Source of the DNA: Carposina sasakii | Taxonomy: Eukaryota > Arthropoda > Insecta > Lepidoptera > Carposinidae | Direction: 5' to 3' | Assembly: GCA_014607495.2 (NCBI GenBank) | Contig: CP053165.1 | Coordinates: forward strand, 1,854,906-1,918,905 | DNA: 64,000 nucleotides | The notes under the pieces: generated by a model | Database searches by the model: none | The model's input: the letters and a program-made list of their open reading frames with translations, nothing else | Told to the model about the DNA's origin: nothing | Translations under genes and position numbers: made by a program | Shown: one piece after another, positions 10,711 through 22,230 of the stretch | How the letters are laid out: the number at the start of each line of letters is the position of its first letter | Numbering within the stretch: the stretch's first letter is position 1

Positions 10711-10844
10711 GTTAAATATTTAATTGTATCAGGCATGCTAGGTGCTTAGATCTGGCTTCTCGTTACGATTGTAGTGTCTTGTGTTCGTGACCATGAGTCG
10801 GCAGATCCGAGGGTCAGCGGAGGGTGTAGGGCCCGGTGGTGGGC
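10711..10844 (+). repeat. Family E repeat
   Basis: Begins 'gttaaatatttaattgtatc', then 'gatctggcttctcgttacg', and ends 'gggcccggtggtgggc'. Its first 20 bases are the inverse of the E end at 51580-51605, so family E has inverted ends. Confidence 0.65.
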
Positions 10845-11189
10845 AATGATGGAAACAAAATAGTATGAAAATAACCTATTATAGGGAATAACCTATACAT
10901 AATAATTCTGTGCTATGCTGTATATTTTTTATAATTATAGATAAATGAATAAAAATTATTTAATCATTGGGTTATTTATTCATTTTATTTAAATAAATAA
11001 TATCTAAACTTTTGCCCAAGTTAAATCGAACAAGTACGAGTATAGTGGAAAATAAACAAGCATTTATGTCGTCAGTACAGCGAGCAACGTGCCGCTTTTT
11101 CATAGATTTTGGTACACGGCCGTATCGCGTAACTTAAATAAATACCTATGTTTTATAAATGAAATTGTAAGTAATGTGTTGGGTTTTAG

Positions 11190-11446
11190 AGGTTCATAAT
11201 AATTAGTGGTTTACTAATTTACTAATTTCTATAATCCTGAGGATGCCACGGTTGTTGGCGAAACATATGTAGATTATTTATCTAGTTTTTGATTTCGGAA
11301 TAGTGCAATGTATCGTCTTGCATGCTAGGTGCTCGGATCTGGTTTCTCGTGGCGATTGTAGTTAGTGCCTGTTTTCGCAATTATGAGTTAACAGATCCGA
11401 GGGTCAGTGGAGGGTGTAGGGCCCGGTGGTGGGCGCACCCATAGTG
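11190..11446 (+). repeat. Family E composite
   Basis: A block 'cctgaggatgccacggttgt...gaatagtgcaatgtat' leads into the E arm 'gctcggatctggtttctcgt...gggcgcacccata'. The same block and arm junction recurs at 62168-62318. Confidence 0.6.
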
Positions 11447-11880
11447 GAATACCTATGTAATAAATATTCACACACTTTACCATAGTCCCACTAGATCTCG
11501 CGTGGGTACCTGAGCAATTCACACATTAACGTCATTAAGGTCAGTACGAAGTTTTAAATGAAAAATGTTTTTGTAATTACATTACTCCAATCCTAAAGGT
11601 AGGGTAAAGTTTTTTTGAATTGAATATTATATGAACAATTCCACTAATGGATATGAGTTAAAAAGTTTAAAAAACCTAAAATTGTGGGAGGAAATTTGAT
11701 ATCGTACCACGCTTTAAATTATTTATAGAAAGGATAGAACATTTGAGAGGATTTAATTAAATGAAACTGTTTTTGGCAGAAAATAATGGTTTAAAAAAAT
11801 AATTTTGAATACTTGCGTACTGCGTTATTTGACAGCAGTATTACTATTACATAACATGCTTAAATTTCCCGTGCTGATAA
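11447..11880. other. AT-rich, no gene seen
   Basis: No feature recognised. Confidence 0.4.
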
Positions 11881-12257
11881 GGGGCTTCACTAGAATACAT
11901 CAGCTGCGTCTCCTTCCGTGCATCTCGTCGAAGAGACGTGATGACGAAGAGGAGAGTCGACTATGGAACTGGGCCATTCGGCCTATTCCACTCTAATCCA
12001 CTGGGAAAATCCATTAATGGATTAGATTCCACTTTTTCGTCCACTCTAATCCACTGCTATAAAACTCACTGGGGAGTGGATTAGAGTGGAACATCTATTC
12101 CACTATAATCCATTGGTCAAATCTATTATGGATTGGATGGATTAGATTACGTTTCTGAGTACACTAACATTCATCAATGGATTTGTTTCCGAGGGTGCAT
12201 CCCAGTAGAACCCCATAGCTGTAATTCTATAGAACTTTTGGGATGTTCACCATGCTC

Positions 12258-12352
12258 TCTAATATACTATATAGTATACACTACTATACTATACAGTATA
12301 CACTATACTATACAGTATACTCTATCTATACTACACAACATACACTATACTA
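12258..12352. repeat. CTATA/TATAC-rich simple repeat
   Basis: Degenerate tandem units of 'actatacagtata' type inside the long-arm element. Confidence 0.8.
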
Positions 12353-12375
12353 CTGATGGGATACTAAACACTATA

Positions 12376-12761
12376 CAGGATGTTTTTTTGTGGCCACCTT
12401 TAACGAAGGGTACGTATTCTATACATGAAATAAAGTAAGTTTATGCCAAAAAAAATGCTGGGAAAAAAAAAAATTTTTTTGAAAAAAATTTTTAACTTCC
12501 TTGATCGTGCGAAATTTATAGTGTCTAGTGTTTATGTTAGTTTTTTTTTTATAGACAGATATTAATTATTTTTCGTGAAAAAATCCTGCTACGCGCGTCT
12601 ATGTGCATTTATGCAGAAAAACGCAGTCTATTTATTCTACTTTGGACCATAATATTTTGGAAACCAGACACTTCCCAGGTATGCTTCCATGGAGAAAAAT
12701 GATCGTGATGATGAGGAGATTCCGTAGTTTTCGGGAACGTTGACGACCAAAAATCACCCTG
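12376..12761 (+). mobile_element. Family A MITE, copy 4 (nested)
   Basis: CAGGATG to CACCCTG, with TA on both sides. It lies inside the long-arm element and is followed by a short (ATGGT)n run at 12764-12785. Confidence 0.9.
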
Positions 12762-12850
12762 TATGATGGTATGGTATGGTATGGTTCTTATTTCTAATGT
12801 CAATGACAAATAATACTTTCAACACTAGGCTACTTACAACACTTACAAAA

Positions 12851-13127
12851 TCAGATGTTATGTTTTATATGTAGGTGACTAAAACGCTCAGTAAAAGTGT
12901 AAAAACAGACTACATGTGCCTACAATATTCGAGGATTGCCCTCGATTTCTCCAAGATCCCATCATCAGATCCTGATGTGGTGAATATGGGACCAACCTGG
13001 AAGTATACCATGACCAACTATAAAAAAAAAATTAAACGGTTCATAAATGACGGAGTTCTGAGGTAACACACATAAAAAAAAAAACATACAGACGAATTGA
13101 TAACCTCTCTTTTTGAAGTCGATTAAA
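12851..13127 (+). repeat. Family J repeat (nested)
   Basis: Matches 7796-8092 from 'atcagatgttatgttttata' to 'gaagtcgattaaaaa'. Confidence 0.75.
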
Positions 13128-13685
13128 AATACTAGAAGTACGTTTTTTGTATTGCATTGTATTAAAAAATTAGATTAATATTAATAATTGATTTATATGC
13201 ATGTAAATAGTCTTTCGTTTTTTAACTCAATTTGTTAATTAAACAAGATTCTTCCTTTGATATCAATTTCTATTAATTTCATCGTTTAATTATTCAATAA
13301 ACATATGGTCCTTCGAGCCGGAGGATTAATGGAAATAGATTAGAGTGTACTCAGAAGCGGAATCTAATCCATCAATAGATTTGACCAATGGATTATAGTG
13401 GAATAGATGTTCCACTCTAATCCACTCCCCAGAGAGTTTTATTGCAGTGGATTAGAGTGGACGAAAAAGTGGAATCTAATCCATTAATGGATTTGCCCAG
13501 TGGATTAGAGTGGAATAGGCCGGCCATTCTCTCAGGCGATAAGCCAGCAACTTGTTACCGATCTTAACATCTGTCCTCGCTATGCTTAATGTAGCTCCTT
13601 CGTGATTCTGCAGTTCTGACTGCCACATTTCGTGAACACATAGCCGTGCGAGTTTGACTTAGTAGCATAGCAGCGAAATCTAAAT

Positions 13686-13956
13686 ACATACATACATATA
13701 GTTACGCTTTTATACCTTACGGGGTAGGCAGAGCACCAAGGGCCGATAGAACCACATGGTGCCACTTCTGACCAATTTTGAGGGTATAGTTGAGACGTAC
13801 AAGTTCGGTTAGTAGTGACATGTGGTCAGCCCATCGCCTACAAAACATCAAGACCCTCTTGTCCCTCTACTGACTTATACAGTATGCCCGTGAAGAGAAG
13901 CAGCTGTAGTATTATACGTTTTTTTTCACTCCCAGAGCAGCATAGAAGATAAGAAA
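13686..13956 (+). repeat. Family G repeat, complete-looking
   Basis: Runs from 'ttataccttacggggtaggc' through 'gccacttctgaccaattttg' to 'cccagagcagcatagaag'. 57200-57462 matches over the same length. Confidence 0.7.
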
Positions 13957-13965
13957 TCTATATAT

Positions 13966-14216
13966 ATAATAAAAATGTACCGGATCGCTGTCTGTACATG
14001 GAAGATATATGAAAAAAATATTATAGGAGACCTTTATCACGCTTATCTCAGAAACGGCTGAACTAATTTTGATGCAGTTTTCAGGAATATATTGTGACAG
14101 GTCCCACTTAACATAGAGGCTACTTTTTATCTCGGCATAATGTTTTTATTCCGGATAATTTCGACGTTTTGTTTATTCTGTAGTCCACGCGGACGAAGTC
14201 GCGGGCGTCCACTAGT
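13966..14216 (-). repeat. Family C repeat, longest copy
   Basis: On the minus strand it begins 'actagtggacgcccgcgact' and ends near 'catgtacagacagcgatccg', about 250 bp. It is the best reference for other C copies in the window. Confidence 0.75.
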
Positions 14217-14577
14217 AATACATAAAATACCAGTTTATAAAATTCATCTCTAAACTATTTTCTAGTTCTTACAAACAAACAAATCTGTATAAACAGTTGA
14301 AAGGAAATTTTGAGCAACAAAGACGAAATAATCCGAAAAAATCCCGACCTGATTTCACGGAGTAATTTAAAATGCAAAAAAATGAAGCAATTTAAATGAA
14401 TACTTGACCTATTTCGTAACTTGAGCCACTTACACAAAGACTGTCTTCTTGAAAATGATACGAATCTTAAGATAAAAACGAACTGTAGAATTGTCTAGCC
14501 GTGAAGAGATAAAAAAATCCTTTTTTTGTTGAAAGAACTCTGTTTTTGATTAGCTATACATATAGGTACATACATAA
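14217..14577. other. AT-rich, no gene seen
   Basis: No feature recognised. Confidence 0.4.
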
Positions 14578-14735
14578 TAGACACGACTGTGCTCCCAAAA
14601 TGGGGACATAATCCAGAAGTGCAGGATCCCACAGTCACGTTTAGCAAAGCGGGGCCAGACGTAAATAATCTGTGACAAGTTGCTAGCTTTTCGCTTGAAT
14701 GTTTGATTCACGCATTATGCATTACCTGTGGATAA
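14578..14735 (+). repeat. Family D fragment
   Basis: 'cacgactgtgctcccaaaat' and 'ctgtgacaagttgctagc' match other D copies (59706-59900 and 48940-49140). Confidence 0.55.
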
Positions 14736-14831
14736 CCGGACTTAAAACTCTAAAACTATTACTAAAACTAAAAACACTTTTCACTGTGCAAAAAGCATAA
14801 TTTTATTATTGAATGAACTTTAACCTCCTAT

Positions 14832-15678
14832 TTGAGGTATCGGGCGGCTTGGACCACAACAAACTCGGACCGCGGTCCGAGTCGTCCGAATACATTTTTC
14901 GTTCGCTTGATTCGGACCACATACCTAACTTTGAAGTTAACAGAAAAATCTGTTTGGATTTTATTTTATGTTGTACTAGTAGCTGCCCATGACTTTGTCT
15001 TCGTAAAGTGGGATTGCGTATCAGCATTCCACCCGTGCGTCGCCGGAGCGGGTCGCTAGTTTTATATATAAACCTTCCTCTCGAATCACGATATCTATAA
15101 AATATACCACGTCATAATGCGTTGGATGTATAGGTATCAAAACCGACATAAAGACTGATTTTATTTTATACTAGGACACCCGCGACTCTGTCCGCGCGGA
15201 CTACAGAACAAAATGTCGAAATCATCCGGGATAAAATCATTTTCCTAGGATAAGAAGTAGCCTATATGTTAAGTGGGACCTGTCACAATATATTCTTGAA
15301 AACTGCATCCAAATCTGTTCAGCCGTTTCTGAGGTTAGCGTGCACAAACATCGATCCGTTACAATTTTATTATATGAAGCAATAATTTTTTAATGATTGA
15401 TAAAAAAAAATATAGCTAAGTAAACATTGAGTCAACGGCGTGATTTATAAAACACGATTTAAGACTGTTACACCTACCTAACTAAAAATATGAAAAGATT
15501 TGTTTTATTTCTAACACTTTTTATGTTAACTGTTCTATAAGTGGTACATAAACAATGGATTTGTGTTTAACATAACGAGAGGTCCGAGTTGCCTGACAAA
15601 ATAAATAAATATAAACGAATCAGTCAACTCGGACCGCGGTCCGGGATAAGCAGGGGTCCTAGTCGCCCGATACCTCAA
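14832..15678. mobile_element. TIR element with CGGACCGCGGTCCG palindromes
   Basis: The ends TTGAGGTATCGGGCG and CGCCCGATACCTCAA are inverses and the homology continues to GGACC on both sides. CTAT (14828-14831 and 15679-15682) is a possible 4-bp target duplication. An 18-bp perfect palindrome containing CGGACCGCGGTCCG is at 14864-14881, and the core CGGACCGCGGTCCG recurs near 15633. The interior has family C-type inserts and no transposase. Confidence 0.65.
14975..15376 (+). repeat. Family C-type repeats nested in the TIR element
   Basis: 14975-15060 is a C-variant head ('tactagtagctgcccatgac'). 15172-15376 is a standard C copy ('acacccgcgactctgtccgc' to 'tttctgaggttagcgtg'). Confidence 0.65.
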
Positions 15679-15771
15679 CTATTTATTTATTGCGCCCATA
15701 GACAACTCTGTTTTCTGTGATTGCGCCTATACTTTAGTTAAATACCACACACAAAAAATGCTGCCAATGAA

Positions 15772-15860
15772 TTTTCATGAATCTGCAAGTTATACAGGGT
15801 GTGAGTGACATACTGGGGTGTTTTCATGAATCTGCAAGTTAAACAGGATGTGAGAGTAAA
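15772..15860. repeat. Short tandem duplication
   Basis: 'ttttcatgaatctgcaagtt' followed by 'acagggtgtgag' occurs twice, at 15771 and 15820, with small differences. The CAGGGTGTGAG part resembles a family L end. Confidence 0.7.
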
Positions 15861-17450
15861 TACTGAAATCTTAATTTTCTTGTGGATTTTTTTCTGGTTT
15901 TCACTTCAGATTCATTTGCTGAAGTCAGCATATCAATATTTTCCTGGCTGTCACCTACACCATGTATGCCTATCTTTTAAAAGCGTTATATAATTTTGTA
16001 CATAGTTAAAAAAGTAGGTATATTTTTCGAGAATAAAATGACAACTTTAATGCATATTTATAGGGCCCGTAAATAAAAATATAGCAGAAAAAAGCTAATT
16101 CATCCTCATCCCACCGTACAAGCAGAAATAACTCGGTGAATAATTCTAGTCTAGTACGGGACCCACTGTAGCGTGTGACGTCACGCAGTTTATCATCAAC
16201 TGTCGTGTTTGTCGACATTTTTGGGTGAGACATAGACGTAGAATACTATAGAGCCTGGCCTTTCTCCATATTTAAATAAACTAATGTTCAAAATTTGATC
16301 GCATTAGAGTTGCCATATGCGGCTCGAAGGACCAATGATTCGATTTAAGGTTCAAGAAGTGGATGTTTGAGTGAAAAACCAAGATCACCATATATAATCC
16401 CTTTAGCCCAATAAGTACATAGCTCTTTTGTCGCGTTTTAGGTCACACACAACTAAAAAAACTTGTGTTGCTATTTTTTTATAGTTTATCCCGAAAGAAA
16501 GGCAAGTCGGGAAAATCCTCAAGACTGGGTGTAAAATTAGTAAAAACCAAAAAGAATTGCAGAAACAACTTACATGAGTCCATGAAGAGATCGTATTCCG
16601 ACAAAAGTTTTACTTAGCTTACCTGCATATAAAACCACGCACACGGACTAGATTCACATCACAAGTAAACAAAATATTATTATTAAACAAAATATAACTT
16701 ATCTACCCAGTGACGTGTATCTACCAGAAAAATCTCGGCAAACAAAGCTGAATCCCTCAGCACAATGTTTTAATGATGAAACGATCAACCATATCCTAAC
16801 GGATTATATTATGGAGAAGTGTTTTTATCTTAATCAAGATATTATATATTATAAAATTATTAATAAACAATTTATTGTGTTGCTAGCAACATATACATAT
16901 AACTTAACGTACGAGTATGTTGTGTTGCAGGCAACATATAAAATTACATTTAAAAAGTTAATGTTCCTTTTTTAACTGCGCCTTCTAGTAAGTCCAAGCT
17001 TAGCTTCGTATAAGGACACATTACGACACAGGCTATAATTTCTGTATTTTTCTATATTTCTATCAGTGTGTGCACAATACAAGTGAAGTTCTAATATTGT
17101 GTTTTTCTTGACTTTCTGATATTATACCAAGTACGCCCTATTCACTAAAATATACAGTCCACTAAATCGATATCTTGGCGAGACAGTCCATCATAGCATA
17201 GATCATAGGTACAACAACCAGGCTGTCCCGCGCATGTTGTATAATATGAAAAATAGTTTCCACTTTTCTATAATAATTTTAACTGTGTCGATTATCACAT
17301 TCAGCTGTTAACGCAAATTATTTCATAAGTGGTACAAAGTTTTCGTTTCCTTCGACTTATAAAGATAAATAAATATTTACTGCGCCAATCGAGGCCCACT
17401 CTCCTTGCAACTTTTGTGAAGTATATAAATATATTTTTTTTATAACATAA
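15861..17450. other. No gene seen; two GTTGC palindromes
   Basis: The 86-codon frame at 16715-16975 is AT-driven and shows no domain. A 14-bp perfect palindrome TGTTGCTAGCAACA (16878-16891) and a related TGTTGC..GCAACA (16923-16936) lie within it. A TATA-like 'gcatataaaacc' at 16625 is unsupported as a promoter. Confidence 0.4.
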
Positions 17451-17566
17451 GGGCCGATTATTCTGATGATCAGGTCCTATTCGAAGGATAAAGGTGATGC
17501 TGTCTCTATCTTGACCTAGTTTTATAGAAAGACAGCATTAACTTTAATTCTTCATATATAGGTAGG
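17451..17566 (+). mobile_element. Family F hairpin MITE, copy 2
   Basis: Arms 'aaggtgatgctgtctctatc' and 'gacagcattaactttaattc' are inverted, as at 1184-1290. Confidence 0.55.
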
Positions 17567-18597
17567 CTATTTAACTGTGTCGGAGACGTCGGTCCCTAGT
17601 CTATCGAATTCCTTGTCTATGCTTACATACAGGAAAAGTCGGACAATATTCTGTCGGCTCCAGCGGTGACCAACATGAAGTTACGTTTATGAAATATTGA
17701 AGATAATTAAGAGGAAGTACAGTGTTCTCGTGTTCGGGAGTTATTATGTTCTCCCTTTTATACCTGTCCCTTTATGGGAATACATATATTACATATATCT
17801 CGCGATACCGCCATGACTTCATACACGTGATTTGGAATAAAGTTTACAACCTATTCCGATACCTGCTAAATGAAAAGATATAATAAATAAGTACATATAA
17901 AGTAAAGCATGTACATCTCAACCATACCTTCAAAATTGGTCAGAAGTGGCACCATGTGGTTCTCCGTAAGGGATAAAGGCGTGATGCACGAGCACAAACC
18001 TGGCATTTTCAATTTTTTTTTAAAATTAGCTAGGCAAACATTTGACCACCATTGTGCCTGATGTTAAGCAAGATGCGGCCTAGGGTGGTACATGTTTATA
18101 AATATATACCCACATTAAGAACATTTTTATGTGCTGTTGGCGTGGACGGTTCAAATTTTTTCCTCGAATTGAGCCACGCGAGCTAACAAAATACCCATAG
18201 TCATTATTATTAAAAATAAATTATATTAAAAGTATCATAGCTCGTTATTTGAAATATCTTACGTACCTTTCCACCTTATTTAAAGACGGAAATTATTCGC
18301 TCGTATTTTTCAATTAACTATGAGGAAAATGAGAGAAATTTCGAGTCGTACCATAGAGTCGTAGGATGCCGTACCATACCGTCTCATTGGCTGTCCGTCA
18401 GCCAATAAGACGGATAGCTTAGTCATTGTAACAGGGCTATTGAAGTTGCGTACAAAAAATTGGAAAATAAACTTAACGGGGTCTGTCAGTCTGCCTGTCC
18501 GTCCGTCTATCACAGTCAATTCGCTTCAAATCTAATAAATCAAAACAGGTAAAATTTGGTAGGTTAGTATAATCGTGTGAGCCAAACACAGATGTGC
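17567..18597. other. No gene seen; small repeat scraps
   Basis: 17909-17984 is an inverted family G fragment ('agtggcaccatgtggttct'). 18037-18110 resembles a common dispersed repeat ('gcctgatgttaagcaagatg'). The rest is unassigned. Confidence 0.45.
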
Positions 18598-18772
18598 AAA
18601 GTACTAGCCGCCGCCCTCGACTTCGTCCGCGTGAAAGAATGAATTGAATCTCTTGGACTTCTCTTGGGCTCTTGAATCACTCTATCTAATAAAAAACTGC
18701 ATCAAAATCCGTTGCGAGTTTTAAAGATCTAAGCATACATAGGGACAGACTGCGGGAAGTGATTTATAGTAT
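18598..18772 (+). repeat. Family C variant
   Basis: 'ctagccgccgccctcgactt' then 'actgcatcaaaatccgttgc' and 'catagggacagac' match 55763-55965, a subfamily diverged from the main C copies. Confidence 0.55.
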
Positions 18773-19160
18773 GTATGTACATGTAAAGTATATTCAAAAT
18801 ACGAGTGAACATATATTTTTTTGAGTTGTCACATATGAAAACATATGTCGTTGAGAGGATCTATAATATATACATTTTTAGAAGGAAGCTAAATAGTTTT
18901 GATTTTATTCAAGAAAGAAGATGAAAATTTACTATTACTCGCCTTATATCCGAAACTACTAAGCCTTAAAAGTTTATCAAATAAAAAAATATAGGTCATT
19001 GCTTCATACGGAACTCTAAAAACTTGTTACTCTGGGAGTTAAAGTACAGGGTTTCCAAGACATAGCTCAGGAGTCAGGACAAAGGCCGTAGCGCCTGCGT
19101 TGACGTCACAGGAATGAGATTGCGGAAGCTGCTGCAGCTATGTCGAACATTTCTGTTCAG
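18773..19160. other. AT-rich, no gene seen
   Basis: No feature recognised. Confidence 0.4.
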
Positions 19161-19169
19161 ATAATTCTG

Positions 19170-19430
19170 GTCATGTGGTGTCGGCAGAGTAGAGTCTGTA
19201 CCACCCCATGGTTCCCCGTGGGTATCGTACGAGGCGATTAAGGGTTTCTGGGAAGTGGGCAGTAGCACCTCCCGTGCTGACAACATAGTCCAAAAATTAC
19301 ACTGCGTTTTCCAACCCGCCTGCCCAGCGTGGAGACTATGGGCAAAAACTTCCCATGGCAGTAGCCTTATGGCATGTCCTAGGGGAGGCCTACGTCCAGC
19401 ATTGGACTGCAATAGGCTGAAGACGATAAA
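19170..19430 (-). mobile_element. Family B retroposon, copy 3
   Basis: Runs from 'catgtggtgtcggcagagta' to 'ggactgcaataggctgaag'. I could not see a clear target duplication for this copy. Confidence 0.7.
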
Positions 19431-19439
19431 ATTAAACAA

Positions 19440-19975
19440 TGCTTTTGATGGAAAATTAACTTTTCTGAACTTTAATAATAATGTCTGTTCTAGATATTTT
19501 GCATCTTTGTTTTATGATGGAATTTCATCCTTTAGTATACAACCGATGAGAAGTAGGGGGATTGTTTTCTCCATATTATCTGAAAAAAAAATACATGACG
19601 GATTTCGAATCTCAAATGTGGATAGATCTTAATAATAGCGGTTTATTCTTAGCATTTTGCTTAACTATTTTGTAACACCCCTTTTGTAACACCCTGTATA
19701 TAGTAAAGTACTACACCATATATTACTGGCATCCTTACGCGTAAAATACGTACGCACGAATACTCGTATACTCTCACCGCGCGTCATTGAATCGCTCCTG
19801 CCCTGATTTTATTACGTGCCCGTCCGTCACGTCACCGCATCGCCTTACTCAATTGTTAAGGGTCATGAAGGTATTGCTTGATAGCTCTTGCCAACCACGT
19901 TAGATGGATTCTATAATTAGGCCCTAATTTGATTCATAAAAGACCATTATCAATTAAATTAAATGATTCATACAT
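19440..19975. other. No gene seen
   Basis: 19675-19702 ends 'tgtaacaccctgtatat', a family M terminal scrap. Nothing else recognised. Confidence 0.4.
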
Positions 19976-19976
19976 A

Positions 19977-20260
19977 CAGGGTGTTTGTGACAACCAGGAA
20001 AATATTGATACCATGACTTCAGACCATGATTCTGAGGCGGAAAACACTGAAAATTTTCGCAGGAAAATTCCAAAAATTTCCGTCATTTTTTTCATATTTT
20101 CAGGAAAAAATAGTTTTGTTCGTTTAATTAGGCCTTAGATAATAACTTAAAAAATGGAATAGTAATCAATAAGCCCATTTAATTAGTCACAGGATCGCCC
20201 GTTACAATTGGCGCGGAGAGCAAAGATTACTGATAATCAAATCAAAAATACATTTCCTGC
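19977..20260 (+). mobile_element. Family L MITE
   Basis: Begins CAGGGTGTTTGTGACAACC after TA, then 'gaaaattttcgcaggaaaat' and 'acaattggcgcggagagcaa'. Related copies are at 35941 and 51792. Confidence 0.6.
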
Positions 20261-20429
20261 GAGTAATAAACACTGTCGTATAACTCAACACAATGGTAGG
20301 TGTTCAGAGTTTCAGTATTTGCGTGGCTGTCGCAAACACACTGTATACACACGGTTGTATTCGCAATGACCCCATTGCGAATACATTGGCTACCCAGCCA
20401 GAACCGTAGGATCACGATGAGCCACTTTT

Positions 20430-20575
20430 AGTATAGCCAGGTTGTGATAAGTCTAGCACATCGCATGAGAGAACGCCGATGGGTTCCTGTCGACTCTTAC
20501 GACATGCACGGAAGGAGATGCAGCTGATGTATTCTAGTGAAGCCCCGCATCCGGTTCTAACCTTTTAATATGCCT
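20430..20575 (+). repeat. Family D fragment
   Basis: 'catgagagaacgccgatggg' through 'acggaaggagatgcagctga' to 'ctagtgaagccccgcatccg'. Confidence 0.6.
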
Positions 20576-20789
20576 ATAAAAAGAATTTTATTTGCACTGG
20601 CCGTAATAAATTCCGATTCCAACTAGGTCTACACGGTCACTATCTCTACTGACTGCTGCATGCAAATTAAACAATAAATTGCTACAATGGACACAGTCAC
20701 ACTAAATGTACGAATGATTAATTGTTTACGGGCACCAGTGCATATACAAAACAAGTACGTTATCTACACATATAAAATATCCTGTGCTG

Positions 20790-20975
20790 AAGCGGAGTTT
20801 CACTAGAATACATGAGCTGCATCTCCTTCTGTGCATCTCGTAAGACTCGACTAAGAAACTCAGGGGCGTTCTCTCAGGCAATGGGCTAGTTACTGATCTG
20901 TTACTAGTTTCGCAATGCTAAACGTAGATGTAGGATGTCTTTCAAGATCTGGCTGCCTCATTTTGAAAACACATT
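20790..20975 (-). repeat. Family D repeat, uninterrupted copy
   Basis: 'cactagaatacatgagctgc...gggcgttctctcaggcaatg...aacgtagatgtaggatg'. It spans the site that is cut open at 11979/13522 and so serves as the empty-site reference. Confidence 0.65.
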
Positions 20976-20989
20976 TTAAGGATCGTCGT

Positions 20990-21055
20990 CGTCAGCCTAT
21001 TGCAGTCCACTGCTGGACGTAGGCCTCCCCCAGAGTACGCCACAAGACTCGATCT
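20990..21055 (+). mobile_element. Family B fragment
   Basis: Only the first 60 bases ('cagcctattgcagtccactg...cacaagact') remain. Confidence 0.7.
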
Positions 21056-21774
21056 TCCGTTTTTGCCATCCAGTCACTACCAGCTTATATTATTTCACTT
21101 TATATATTATAGGTATATGTTTGTATGTACGTATAAAGCACAAAATACACCGCAGACACTTGACATAAATATCTCGGTGTAAATGTTTTCCGACAAGGCA
21201 GTTGCTGCTAAAATGTTTTTCCTTTAAGGAAAGATAAACATCTTAATCTACCCCTTATACAGTTTCCGTGACCCAGCGGAACTTTTTACTCAACCAATTT
21301 ACTCAACCAATGTTTTTTGAAATTTTGCATGCATATATCTAGGACCATGGCGAAGGAAATAGGCTATATTCTGCTAATTGCGAGAAAAGGCTAGTTAAAA
21401 ACTAAAATAAGTATCAAAATAATAAAGTAGTAACGAAGTAAATTACAATTCAATATTATAAGCCTAAGGGAATTTTCCAATAATACGAGTGTTATACACA
21501 AAAAACTTAAGTACCTATAACAAACACAACAAAATAAGAAAAAATAAAACACTACTAACCACAACAATTGTATAGGAAACCGTAGTCGCAAAGAATTTCC
21601 GAGTTTTTGCGACTTATTCCGAGTTTTTCTTTTAAAAAATAAAGCTACATCATGCCGACAGGTGAGGACATACATCTTGTCCGCTCGAATGGACCAGAAA
21701 AAAAACAGGAAAGTTTAGATGTAAACATAAAGCAAATACGTAAAGGAGGTACTTAAGCAAAAAATGACAAATTA
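21056..21774. other. AT-rich, no gene seen
   Basis: The 94-codon minus-strand frame at 21391-21675 is a hydrophobic, AT-biased chance frame with no recognisable domain. Confidence 0.4.
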
Positions 21775-21890
21775 CTAGCTCATTACCTGAGAGAACGCCC
21801 CTGTGTTCTTTATTCGACTCTTATGATATGCACGGAAGGAGATTTTGCCGATGCAAAGTGAAGTCCTTCCGACTATTTTATAGTCTTTTA
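21775..21890 (+). repeat. Family D fragment
   Basis: 'gctcattacctgagagaacg' then 'atgcacggaaggagatttt' matches other D copies. Confidence 0.5.
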
Positions 21891-21894
21891 TGTA

Positions 21895-22230
21895 AGTGAC
21901 AGTCTGTGTAACCTCGAAATCGTATTTTGGTCACGGCTGCTAATCTCAAAGGAGAGTAGCCATGCACGTAGGAAATATTATAGTGCACAAGCGTCTGCGC
22001 AAAGATAGCTGCACTCCATATTCCCTTACTCTCATAACCCGATGATGGGACGGAAATCCGACGCGACCGGACAGAGGTTAGGCATATAACCAATGGCTTT
22101 ACGTGGTTTTCAAGAAAAAAGCTAGTAGCCATTTTTTTTAACGCGAAATTCTATAAGTACATGAAATAAATTCAGTGGTACAGGCCCGTGACTGGTATCG
22201 AACCTATGCTCCCCGACTAGAAGGCACATA
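21895..22230 (-). mobile_element. tRNA-derived SINE2, inverted copy
   Basis: The reverse complement carries 'gataccagtcacgggcctgt' (box B region), 'aaccacgtaaagccattggt' and the body seen at 47261-47628. It is diverged and lacks the 3' tail. Confidence 0.65.

Larger units (their letters stand above)
11980..13521. mobile_element. Non-autonomous element with long inverted arms and 8-bp TSD
   Basis: The ends GGCCTATTCCAC and GTGGAATAGGCC are exact inverses. The arms stay inverted for about 190 bp (11980-12167 against 13340-13521). An 8-bp target duplication GGCCATTC lies at 11972-11979 and 13522-13529. Each arm holds several copies of a TGGATTAGAGTGG-like motif in both orientations, as in the subterminal transposase-binding regions of hAT-type elements. 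The interior holds no transposase, only a CTATA-rich stretch, a family A MITE (12376-12761) and a family J copy (12851-13127), so it is non-autonomous. The 8-bp duplication suggests hAT or P superfamily; the GGCC end is not a typical hAT end, so the assignment is open. Confidence 0.85.
11881..13690. repeat. Family D repeat, split in two
   Basis: The left half, 11881-11979, runs 'cttcactagaatacatcagc...actatggaactgg'. The right half, 13522-13690, runs 'ggccattctctcaggcgata...cgtgaacacatag'. Joined at the 8-bp duplication they follow the uninterrupted copy at 20790-20975. The intervening 1,542 bp is an inserted element. Confidence 0.8.

Noticed and set aside
12609..12809. Small proteins of the 'GDFWSSTFPKTTESPHHHDHFSPW' kind
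   Set aside because: The same frame appears in several family A MITE copies. It is open by chance inside the element.
15785..15860. Satellite or regulatory tandem array
   Set aside because: Only two units are present, each with a MITE end. More likely a small duplication at insertion.
16625..16975. Promoter plus 86-codon gene
   Set aside because: The TATA-like sequence is expected by chance in AT-rich DNA. The frame is biased to Ile, Tyr and Leu with no recognisable motif.
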